Source: Actinomycetota bacterium
GTDB taxonomy: Bacteria > Acidobacteriota > Blastocatellia > Chloracidobacteriales > Chloracidobacteriaceae
Direction of reading: 5' to 3'
Length of the DNA: 13,044 nucleotides
Assembly (NCBI GenBank): GCA_013298335.1
Contig: JAAFHI010000025.1
Coordinates: forward strand, 1 to 13,044
The first letter of the stretch is position 1; each line of letters opens with the position of its first letter. Made by a program: the position numbers and the translations under genes. Shown here piece after piece: positions 1-5,372 of this stretch. The notes below the pieces were generated by a model. It had not been told where the DNA came from, did not search any database, and worked only from the letters and a program-made list of their open reading frames with translations.

Positions 1-609
1 CATCACCCGGACGCGCTGTTCAAGATTGAGCGTAAACCGCACGGCTTTCAGGGTTTCCCCCGCGATGCACTGCATCGCGATATAGGGCATGCCGTCGACT
101 TCGCCGACTTCATACACCTTGCAGACATTCGGATGGTCGATCCGGCTCTGCGCCCGCGCTTCCTGAAGGAACCGCTGGGTCATCTGCTCGTCGTCGCCGC
201 GCAGAAACTTGAGCGCGACCGTCCGGTTCAGCCGCCGGTCAAGCGCCTTGTACACCAGCCCCATCCCTCCCTGCCCGAGCAGCGACTGAAATTCGTAGCG
301 TTCCCAGTCGGCGACCGGAAACAGCCGGTCGCGGCTTCCCGTCGGTCGGACCGGGCCGTTCGGCGAGGTACTGCTTCCCGGCTGACGCGACCGAAAAACC
401 TCCGTGTGGACCTCGCGAATCAGGCTTTCGACCGTGCTTTCATTCAGCAGGCCATACTGCATCAGGTATTTCAGCCGTTCGCTCCAGCGCCCCTCGCCAT
501 CCGGTGCGGGCGTGACCGCGACGGTCGGCATTTCGGAAACGGGGAGTGTCGCCGGGGAGTCCGGCGGGGCGTCGGCTGGCCGCAACGGATCGGAATGGGG
601 GTCGTGCAT
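1..609 (-). CDS. Hanks-type Ser/Thr protein kinase, N-terminal part (runs off left edge)
   Basis: The reading frame is open from an ATG at 609 down to base 1, giving 203 codons with no stop, so the gene continues beyond the window. Residues 1 to about 104 are a Pro/Asp-rich, low-complexity leader with no signal peptide. The kinase N-lobe begins near residue 105. It has the glycine loop GQGGMG (112-117), the ATP-anchoring Lys in VALKFL (Lys134), a helix-C segment FLQEARAQSRIDHPN, and a hinge-like YIAMQCIAGETL. These are established features of PknB-like bacterial kinases that phosphorylate Ser/Thr on cytosolic proteins. The HRD and DFG motifs would lie outside the window, so activity cannot be judged. 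The start is supported by GGAG eight bases upstream. The gene is divergent from the lipoprotein gene at 852, with 242 bp shared between them. The fold is certain; the substrate is unknown. Confidence 0.93.
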   Translation of the reverse strand, partial: MHDPHSDPLRPADAPPDSPATLPVSEMPTVAVTPAPDGEGRWSERLKYLMQYGLLNESTVESLIREVHTEVFRSRQPGSSTSPNGPVRPTGSRDRLFPVADWERYEFQSLLGQGGMGLVYKALDRRLNRTVALKFLRGDDEQMTQRFLQEARAQSRIDHPNVCKVYEVGEVDGMPYIAMQCIAGETLKAVRFTLNLEQRVRVM

Positions 610-725
610 GAGGAATACTCCGGGAACATCCGCGAGGAAGAAGCGGGTTACAGAAGCGAATCCGAAGACTCGAACGGAAAATGAGACGTATGGCGAATTT
701 CACTCCCGTACGACGGTCCGGTTCC

Positions 726-744
726 AAAGGTTTTACAAACCTTT
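726..744. promoter_or_regulatory. Perfect 8-3-8 palindrome in a divergent intergenic region
   Basis: AAAGGTTT, a TAC spacer, then AAACCTTT. The arms are exact reverse complements. The palindrome lies in the 242-bp gap (610-851) between the divergent kinase and lipoprotein genes, which otherwise holds no gene I can support. Its size and symmetry fit a dimeric regulator's operator; a small RNA hairpin is the alternative. I see no convincing -35/-10 pair on either strand. The best candidate for the lipoprotein is an extended -10-like TGGTACATT at 797-805. The operator role is inference. Confidence 0.4.
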
Positions 745-851
745 CGAATTTTCCTGCCGATAACCCGAAAAAAACGGCGGCGCGGGAATTCGACTTTGGT
801 ACATTCCGTCCGCACGCCCCGATTCCTCAAATAAGGATGAGTGCTCCGCCC

Positions 852-1700
852 ATGACCAAACGATCCGTTCTGGCAGTCAGCGTCTTTCTGGCTGCAACGG
901 CGCTCGGAGGCTGCTCAACCGGCGGCTCGAAACCCGCCGTTCCGCCACCGAAAATCACGGCTGACACCACGCCCGTCCCGGTTTCTCAAAAGAGCACCGC
1001 CCCGGCGCAGTCCGAGTACTACTTCACCCGCGAAATCACGGCTTCCGATCTCGAAGGCCGGACGCTTCGCGAACTCAACCTCATTCGCAACACGATCTTC
1101 GCGCGGGCGGGCAATCCGTTCCGCAAACAGTGGTTGCGGGACTACTTCACCGCCCTCCCGTGGTACAAAGCGGCGGCCAAAATGGACGAGTCGAAACTCA
1201 CCGCGCTCGACCGCCGGAACGCCACCTTCGTCGCCACCTACGAAGCCGAAATTCCCCGCGCGGACCTCGAACGCCGCCGGACGGCCATCACCGAAAAACC
1301 AAAAACCGCCCGTACCCCTGAAGACCTCGTCGAACTTCAACTGCTCGCGCGTTCGCTCGGTCAGTCATCGAACGAGGAAGGCGTCGAGAAAACACCGCTC
1401 GACACGCCCGAAATGCTCGACAAACTGCTGACTGTCGATCAGTTGAGCAATTTCTCGCGCCGCGACCTGCGCCTGTTGCGGAACATGGTCTACGCCCGGC
1501 GCGGACGGGTCTTCAAATCGCCGGTGCTTCAGGATTTCTTCCTCCGTACCGAGTGGTACACGGCGGACGAGAAGTATTCCGAAGTGAAACTCACCCCCAC
1601 CGACCGCAAGAACATCAAGATTATCGCCAGCGTCGAGCAGGAACTCGGCGGCGCGGTTTCCGACAAGGAAATGGGCGCCGAGTGGTTCGGCGCGGCCTGA
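852..1700 (+). CDS. Lipoprotein with two YARHG domains
   Basis: The product is 282 aa. I chose the ATG at 852 rather than the longer open frame from 681 because it gives a clean lipoprotein signal peptide: MTKR, a hydrophobic stretch, then the lipobox LGGC with Cys21 as the lipidated residue. AAGGA at 833-837 is a plausible ribosome site, though 14 bases away. After a Ser/Pro/Thr-rich linker there are two copies of a helical module, near residues 55-130 and 190-265. Each follows the pattern of an acidic DL or QL turn, LRxLxLxRNxxxARxGxxF, then LxxFF/YF, a WY pair, and LTxxDRxN. This matches the YARHG domain, a probably extracytoplasmic module often found on lipoproteins and beside peptidase domains; its biochemical role is unknown. 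The canonical YARHG signature appears as FARAG and YARRG, so the His is replaced in both copies. The protein probably sits at the outer membrane or periplasmic face. It would need Lnt-type processing, and lnt lies 3.7 kb downstream. Confidence 0.82.
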   Translation: MTKRSVLAVSVFLAATALGGCSTGGSKPAVPPPKITADTTPVPVSQKSTAPAQSEYYFTREITASDLEGRTLRELNLIRNTIFARAGNPFRKQWLRDYFTALPWYKAAAKMDESKLTALDRRNATFVATYEAEIPRADLERRRTAITEKPKTARTPEDLVELQLLARSLGQSSNEEGVEKTPLDTPEMLDKLLTVDQLSNFSRRDLRLLRNMVYARRGRVFKSPVLQDFFLRTEWYTADEKYSEVKLTPTDRKNIKIIASVEQELGGAVSDKEMGAEWFGAA

Positions 1701-1713
1701 TAAGCCACGAACA

Positions 1714-1770
1714 CGCGCCCGGTCCGGGTGCGCCCTTCGGGGAAGCCTGAAATTCCATCGGTCTTCCCCG
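1714..1770 (+). terminator. Two consecutive hairpins after the lipoprotein gene (possible terminator region)
   Basis: Hairpin one, 1714-1732, is CGCGCCCG, loop GTC, CGGGTGCG: eight pairs with one G-U. Hairpin two, 1738-1770, is CGGGGAAGCC paired with GG(T)CTTCCCCG around a 12-base loop. They begin 13 bases after the stop codon and lie ahead of the arsR operator, a sensible place to insulate the two units. No U-run follows either stem, so canonical intrinsic termination is not assured. Confidence 0.4.
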
Positions 1771-1836
1771 TCGTACTCCCCGAAATTCCCAATCAATCGA
1801 AAATAATGGTTGACGAAAGCCGTTTCGCAAACGAAC

Positions 1837-1856
1837 ATATAAACAATTGCTTATAT
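1837..1856 (+). promoter_or_regulatory. ArsR/SmtB-type operator overlapping the arsR promoter
   Basis: The site reads ATATAAACAATTGCTTATAT, a 20-bp palindrome in which 18 of 20 positions are symmetric; only the A/C pair flanking the central CAATTG breaks it. ATA-rich half-sites separated by about this distance are typical of SmtB, CzrA and NmtR operators. It ends 17 bases before the regulator's ATG at 1874. It contains a -10-like TATAAA (1838-1843) and touches TATATT (1852-1857). A TTGACG lies at 1810-1815, too far upstream (22-bp spacer) for an ideal -35. Autorepression by the adjacent regulator is the natural reading; binding is inferred, not shown. Confidence 0.75.
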
Positions 1857-1873
1857 TTAGAAATGTGAATCCG

Positions 1874-2227
1874 ATGACCAAGAAAATGAGTTCCTGCCTT
1901 GCCGAACACGCCGACGCCATCGGGGCCGCCGAAAGCCGACTGATCGAAGGCCGCCTCGCCCATCAGGTCGCCGAAATGTTCAATGCCTTCGCCGATCCGA
2001 CCCGGGTTCGCATCATCAACCTCATCGCCGACGAGGAAAAATGCGTCGGCGAACTGAGCCTCCTGCTTGGCATCTCCCAACCGGCGGTGTCGAGCCAGCT
2101 CCGCCTCCTGCGCAACGTCGGTGTCGCCACCGTCCGCCGCGACGGCAAACACGCCTTCTACACCCTCGCCGACGACCATGTCCGCGATCTCTTCAAACAG
2201 GGACTCGAACACATTCTTCACGGCTGA
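1874..2227 (+). CDS. ArsR/SmtB-family metal-sensing repressor (SmtB/CzrA type)
   Basis: The product is 117 aa, a normal length for the family. The winged helix-turn-helix runs from ADPTRVRIINLI (40-51), through the recognition region GISQPAVSSQLRLLRNVGV (66-84, ending Val84), to the wing RRDGKHAFYTL. Both established SmtB metal sites can be placed by spacing. The alpha-5 site is Asp100-x-His102 with His113-x-x-His116, the same residue types as CzrA. The alpha-3N site is Cys8-x3-His12 with Cys57-x-x-Glu60, matching SmtB Cys14/His18/Cys61/Asp64 except for Glu in place of Asp. Zn(II) is the likeliest signal; Co(II) or Ni(II) is possible because NmtR uses a related alpha-5 site. Apo-protein should bind the palindrome at 1837-1856 and metal should release it. 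The ATG at 1874 is preferred over an upstream TTG at 1847, which lies within the operator. The Shine-Dalgarno is weak. The His-rich gene follows after 29 bases, probably in the same transcript. Confidence 0.9.
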   Translation: MTKKMSSCLAEHADAIGAAESRLIEGRLAHQVAEMFNAFADPTRVRIINLIADEEKCVGELSLLLGISQPAVSSQLRLLRNVGVATVRRDGKHAFYTLADDHVRDLFKQGLEHILHG

Positions 2228-2256
2228 CCGAATCAACCAACCGAAAGGACCACCCC

Positions 2257-2583
2257 ATGTCGAACTGCACCACCCACGAAAACCACGGCCACGTTCACAG
2301 CGAAAACTGCGGCCATACGCGCATCCAGCACAACGATCACGTCGATTACCTCCACGACGGACATCTCCACCACGGCCACGAGGGCCACGTCGACGAACAC
2401 GTCATCGAAGTCAGCGACATCAACCCGAACGCCTGCGCCCCGGTCGAATGCGGCTGCACCCACGACGACTGCGGCCACGAACTCGTCCCGCACGGCGATC
2501 ACGTCGACCACCTCGTCAACGGACGCCTCCACCATCGCCACGGCGACCACTGCGACGACCACGGCCCGGTGGCGGTGCTGTAA
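2257..2583 (+). CDS. Histidine-rich metal-binding protein with internal duplication
   Basis: The product is 108 aa with 24 His (22%), 7 Cys and many Asp/Glu. It has no signal peptide or membrane segment. A GAAAGGA site seven bases before the ATG fixes the start. Residues 18-48 and 72-102 are two gap-free 31-residue repeats with 17 identities. Both contain CGH, a DHVD motif, L-x-x-G-x-LHH, and a final D-x-H. The linker (49-71) contains a VIEVSDINPNAC stretch and a CGC pair. The density and regular spacing of His, Cys and Asp indicate binding of several transition-metal ions, most likely zinc, as a cytosolic buffer or chaperone. No transporter or enzyme fold is visible, and I do not know an established family name. 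Its position directly behind the SmtB-like regulator suggests metal induction and a role analogous to SmtA metallothionein. That role is inferred. Confidence 0.85.
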   Translation: MSNCTTHENHGHVHSENCGHTRIQHNDHVDYLHDGHLHHGHEGHVDEHVIEVSDINPNACAPVECGCTHDDCGHELVPHGDHVDHLVNGRLHHRHGDHCDDHGPVAVL

Positions 2584-2704
2584 AAGGGTTTTGGGTTTTG
2601 GGTTTTGGGTTTTGGGTTTTGGGTTTTGGGTTTTGGAAAATACTCCCGCGCGGTTAGATTTCCGCAACACCTAAAACCTAAAACCCACCACCCAAAACCC
2701 TTTT
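2582..2704. repeat. Cassette A: (GGGTTTT)7 heptamer array with inverted heptamer arm
   Basis: The left arm, 2582-2636, is AAAA followed by seven exact GGGTTTT units and a final GG. The spacer is 2637-2667. The right arm, 2668-2704, read on the minus strand gives AAAAGGG, TTTTGGG, TGGTGGG, TTTTAGG, TTTTAGG and TG, again with period 7. The outer 14 bases of both arms (2582-2595 and 2691-2704) are perfectly complementary, and the remaining units pair in phase with one or two mismatches each. The left arm begins inside the TAA stop of the His-rich gene. The right arm ends four bases before the larB ATG. The G-runs could form a G-quadruplex in the plus strand. The stem ending in CCCTTTTCTT could also act as a terminator. 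Confidence 0.9.
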
Positions 2705-2708
2705 CTTC

Positions 2709-3458
2709 ATGAACCGAACCGATCTCGAACTTCTTCTGCAATCGTTTCAGCGGGGCGAGCGCTCGCTTGACGAAACGCTATCCCGGCTCGAAGGCTTCCC
2801 GCTCGAAGACCTCGATTTCGCCACCATCGACCACGCCCGCGCCGCGCGGCAGGGTTTTCCGGAAGTCGTCTACGGCGCATCGAAAACCCCGCGCCAGATC
2901 GCCGGAATCGTCGAACGCCTGCTGGTTCGCAATCCGAATGTGCTCGTCACCCGCGCAAGCGCCGAAGCCGCCGCGCTGGTCGCCGACATCGCACCCGACG
3001 CCGTCTTCGATGAAGCAGCGCGAACCATCGTCGTCCGGCGCGATACGACCATTCACGGCGGGGGAACGATTCTCGTCATCTGTGCCGGAACGTCCGATCT
3101 GCCCGTCGCCCGCGAAGCCTTCATCACCTGCGACATCATGGGAAATCACGTCGAACTCGTGACCGACGTGGGCGTGGCGGGCATTCATCGGCTGTTCAGC
3201 CATCGCGAACGCCTGCGCACAGCGCGGGTCGTCATCTGCGTGGCCGGAATGGAAGCCGCCCTGCCGTCGGTCGTCGGCGGACTCGTCGCGGTCCCGGTCA
3301 TCGGCGTCCCGACGAGCGTCGGTTACGGCGCGGCCTTCGGCGGGGTCACCGCCCTGCTCGCCATGCTCAACAGTTGCGCCTCGAACGTCACTGTCGTAAA
3401 CATCGACAACGGGTTCGGCGCGGGCTACGTCGCGTCGCTCATCAATCGGAATGTATGA
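2709..3458 (+). CDS. larB: LarB, pyridinium-3,5-biscarboxylate mononucleotide synthase
   Basis: The product is 249 aa, close to the usual LarB length (about 246). LarB carboxylates and hydrolyses nicotinic acid adenine dinucleotide to pyridinium-3,5-biscarboxylate mononucleotide, the first step toward the nickel-pincer nucleotide cofactor of lactate racemase and other LarA-type epimerases. An N-terminal helical part (about 1-115) carries the family hallmark FPEVVYGASKTP. It is followed by a PurE-like domain with ICAGTSDLPVA, GVAGIHRL, a glycine-rich CVAGMEAALPSVVGGL, and GVPTSVGYG. Cys223 in LNSCAS corresponds to the Cys that forms an adduct with the pyridine ring in the characterised Lactiplantibacillus enzyme (Cys221). 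LarC, LarE and LarA are not in the window, so the pathway must be completed elsewhere. The ATG has no Shine-Dalgarno because cassette A lies directly upstream. Confidence 0.93.
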   Translation: MNRTDLELLLQSFQRGERSLDETLSRLEGFPLEDLDFATIDHARAARQGFPEVVYGASKTPRQIAGIVERLLVRNPNVLVTRASAEAAALVADIAPDAVFDEAARTIVVRRDTTIHGGGTILVICAGTSDLPVAREAFITCDIMGNHVELVTDVGVAGIHRLFSHRERLRTARVVICVAGMEAALPSVVGGLVAVPVIGVPTSVGYGAAFGGVTALLAMLNSCASNVTVVNIDNGFGAGYVASLINRNV

Positions 3459-3568
3459 TTTTCGATTGATGATTGAAGATTGAAGATTTCAAAAACCGAG
3501 AACGGGCTGTTCCGTCGTGAACTCGTCGGTCATCACAATCGAAAATCTTCAATCGAAAATCGAAAATC
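3457..3568. repeat. Cassette B: GATTGAA/GATTTTC heptamer inverted repeat
   Basis: The left arm, 3457-3490, consists of period-7 units: GATTTTC, GATTGAT, GATTGAA, GATTGAA, then a partial GATTTC. The right arm, 3535-3568, read on the minus strand gives GATTTTC, GATTTTC, GATTGAA, GATTTTC and GATTGT. The arms pair in phase at 26 of 34 positions, and the differences are confined to the last three bases of units plus the inner end. The 44-base spacer (3491-3534) has no repeats. The first unit overlaps the TGA stop of larB, and the right arm ends three bases before the AAGAGG ribosome site of the yqeY-like gene. Confidence 0.82.
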
Positions 3569-3584
3569 TCAAGAGGTACGAACA

Positions 3585-4031
3585 GTGGGAATACGTGAAC
3601 AACTGCTCGCCGACATCACGGCGGCAATGAAGGCCAGGGACGCGGCGCGCCTCGACACGCTGCGAATGGTCAAGACCGAACTGCAACGGCAGGAAATCGA
3701 CCTTCAGACACAACTCGACGACGCCGGGATGATCGCCCTGCTCACCAAGCTGCTGAAACAGCGGCAGGAATCGGCGGAGTCCTTCGCCAAGGGCGGACGC
3801 CCCGAACTGGCCGCGAAGGAAACGGCGGAAATCGTCGTGCTCGAAGGCTACCTGCCGAAAGCGATGAGCGAGGAAGACGTCGCCGCCATCGTGGACGAAG
3901 CCATCCGCGAAACCGGCGCGACCACTGCCAAGGACATGGGCAACGTCATGAAGGCCGTGATGGCGAAACTCGCGGGCCAGCGCGTGGACGGCAAGACGGT
4001 CAACGGGCTCGTCCGGGCCAAACTTTCATAA
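3585..4031 (+). CDS. yqeY: GatB/YqeY domain protein
   Basis: The product is 148 aa, the same length as Bacillus YqeY. The GTG at 3585 is chosen because AAGAGG sits eight bases upstream and the protein then starts directly with the family N-terminus GIREQLLADITAAMKARD. A longer frame from a TTG at 3480 would only translate cassette B. An N-terminal helical bundle contains LDTLRMVKTELQRQEID, AMIALLTKLLKQRQESAESFAKGGRPELAAKE-like sequence and VLEGYLPKAMS. The C-terminal helical domain resembles the tail of GatB and ends in KTVNGLVRAKLS. The GatB tail contacts tRNA in the Asn/Gln amidotransferase. Free-standing YqeY proteins are proposed to act on or near tRNA, but no reaction is established. The DUF3006 gene follows after 26 bases. 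Confidence 0.9.
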   Translation: MGIREQLLADITAAMKARDAARLDTLRMVKTELQRQEIDLQTQLDDAGMIALLTKLLKQRQESAESFAKGGRPELAAKETAEIVVLEGYLPKAMSEEDVAAIVDEAIRETGATTAKDMGNVMKAVMAKLAGQRVDGKTVNGLVRAKLS

Positions 4032-4057
4032 TCACCACCCGCGAAAGCGAGGACACG

Positions 4058-4321
4058 ATGTCGAACCAACCGACCGCACAGCATTTCGTCGTGGACGCCA
4101 TTGAAGGCACACTGGCCCGGCTCGTTCTGTACGGCGACGATGCAACCACGTTCGACATGCCGCTCGCGCTGCTGCCTTCCGACACGAAGGAAGGCAGCCA
4201 CCTCGCCGTCACCTTCGCGCTCGACGAACAGGCGCGGCTGCAAGAAGCGGCCAAAGCCAGGGAACTGCTCAAGGAACTCACCGCCGGGACCGACCCGACC
4301 CAGACCGAGTTCCAGTTGTGA
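4058..4321 (+). CDS. DUF3006 domain protein
   Basis: The product is a small acidic cytosolic protein of 87 aa. A GAGGA site lies four bases before the ATG. It opens with the DUF3006 pattern VVDAIEGTLARLVLYGDD, followed by FDMPLALLPSDTKEGSHLAVTF, a short beta-rich core. It ends in a helix rich in Ala, Lys and Glu. DUF3006 proteins have no established function; the fold is probably a small beta barrel with the conserved acidic DxIEG and PxxLLP motifs. It lies between the yqeY-like gene and purM on the same strand, 26 and 25 bases from each, so co-transcription is likely. I see no functional link to purine synthesis. Confidence 0.78.
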   Translation: MSNQPTAQHFVVDAIEGTLARLVLYGDDATTFDMPLALLPSDTKEGSHLAVTFALDEQARLQEAAKARELLKELTAGTDPTQTEFQL

Positions 4322-4346
4322 TTTCAATCCGCTGAAAGCTGAACCG

Positions 4347-5372
4347 ATGATTTCCTACAAAGACTCCGGCGTCGATATCGACGCGGCCAACGAGGCCACC
4401 AGCCGCATCCGCGACCTTGCGCGCGGCACTTTCAACAAACAGGTCCTGACCCAGATCGGCAGCTTCGGCGCGATGTTCCGGCCCGATTTCCGCAACGCCG
4501 AGGACCCGATTCTCGTGTCGAGCGCGGACGGCGTCGGGACCAAGCTCAAGCTCGCCTTCATGACCGGCGTTCACAACACCGTCGGCTACGATCTGGTCGC
4601 GCACTGCGTGGACGACATTCTCGTGCAGGGCGCGCGGCCGCTGTTTTTCATGGACTACATCGCGACCGGCAAGCTGTCGCCCGATGTCGTCGCGTCCCTC
4701 ATCGAAGGACTGGCGCGCGGCTGCAAGGAAGCCGACTGCCCGCTCGTCGGCGGTGAAACGGCGGAGATGCCGGGCTTCTACGCCGACGGCGAATACGACG
4801 TGGCCGGTTTCATCGTCGGATGGGTTGATCGCCCGAAGGTCATCGACGGTTCGCGCATTGCGGTCGGCGACGTACTTCTCGGCCTGCCGTCGATCGGCCT
4901 GCACACCAACGGCTACAGTCTGGCGCGCAAACTCTTCTTCGAAATCGCGGGCTACCAGACCGATACCCACGTCGAAAAACTCGGCTGCACCGCCGGTGAA
5001 GCCCTGCTTGCGCCGCACCGGAACTACCTGCCGTTTCTCGACGCCTCGCTCGACGGCGGCCAGATCAAGGGACTCGCCCACATCACCGGCGGCGGACTGC
5101 TCGAAAACCTGCCGCGCATCCTGCCCGACGGCTGCGGCGCCGAAATCAGACTCGGAAGCTGGCCGGTTCTGCCGCTGTGTGAGCACCTCGTGGAACTCGG
5201 CAGCCTGCCGAACAGCGAGAGCTACCGCGTGTTCAACATGGGCATCGGCATGGTCGTCGCGGTCGCACCGGAAGACGCCGAGGCGCTGCGGAACGACATC
5301 GCCGCGCGGGGCATCGAGGTCTACACCATCGGCCACATCGTCGCGGGCGCGAAAGAAGTGACGCTGGTCTGA
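4347..5372 (+). CDS. purM: Phosphoribosylformylglycinamidine cyclo-ligase (AIR synthetase)
   Basis: The product is 341 aa, a standard PurM length. It catalyses ATP-dependent closure of FGAM to 5-aminoimidazole ribonucleotide, the fifth step of de novo purine synthesis, in the cytosol. The protein starts MISYKDSGVDIDAAN, the usual PurM N-terminus, so the ATG at 4347 is preferred to an open frame extending back to 4101. The PurM/PurL-type ATP-binding signature DGVGTKLK is at 61-68. HCVDDILVQGARPLFFMDY and GGETAEMPGFY (135-145) follow, then the C-terminal domain with GLHTNGYSLARK and HITGGGLLENLPRILP. No other pur gene is visible; purM usually sits beside purN or purF, so its neighbours here are unusual. 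Its TGA shares a base with the ATG of lnt, indicating translational coupling. Confidence 0.97.
   Translation: MISYKDSGVDIDAANEATSRIRDLARGTFNKQVLTQIGSFGAMFRPDFRNAEDPILVSSADGVGTKLKLAFMTGVHNTVGYDLVAHCVDDILVQGARPLFFMDYIATGKLSPDVVASLIEGLARGCKEADCPLVGGETAEMPGFYADGEYDVAGFIVGWVDRPKVIDGSRIAVGDVLLGLPSIGLHTNGYSLARKLFFEIAGYQTDTHVEKLGCTAGEALLAPHRNYLPFLDASLDGGQIKGLAHITGGGLLENLPRILPDGCGAEIRLGSWPVLPLCEHLVELGSLPNSESYRVFNMGIGMVVAVAPEDAEALRNDIAARGIEVYTIGHIVAGAKEVTLV

Noticed and set aside
133..763. Plus-strand open frames of 183 and 119 codons over the left kinase
   Set aside because: They are complementary to a reading frame with clear kinase motifs (GQGGMG, VALKFL) that runs off the left edge, and they show no domain of their own.
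681..851. Upstream start (681) for the lipoprotein gene
   Set aside because: It would add 57 residues ahead of an obvious lipoprotein signal peptide and lipobox, burying the signal; the ATG at 852 is the functional choice.
2586..2636. CRISPR array or telomere at the GGGTTTT repeats
   Set aside because: The units are contiguous 7-mers without spacers, so not CRISPR. The array lies inside a gene-dense chromosome with genes continuing on both sides and has an inverted arm, so not a replicon end.
3480..3584. TTG start at 3480 for the yqeY-like gene
   Set aside because: The extra 35 residues translate cassette B, and AAGAGG plus GTG at 3585 restores the standard 148-residue protein.
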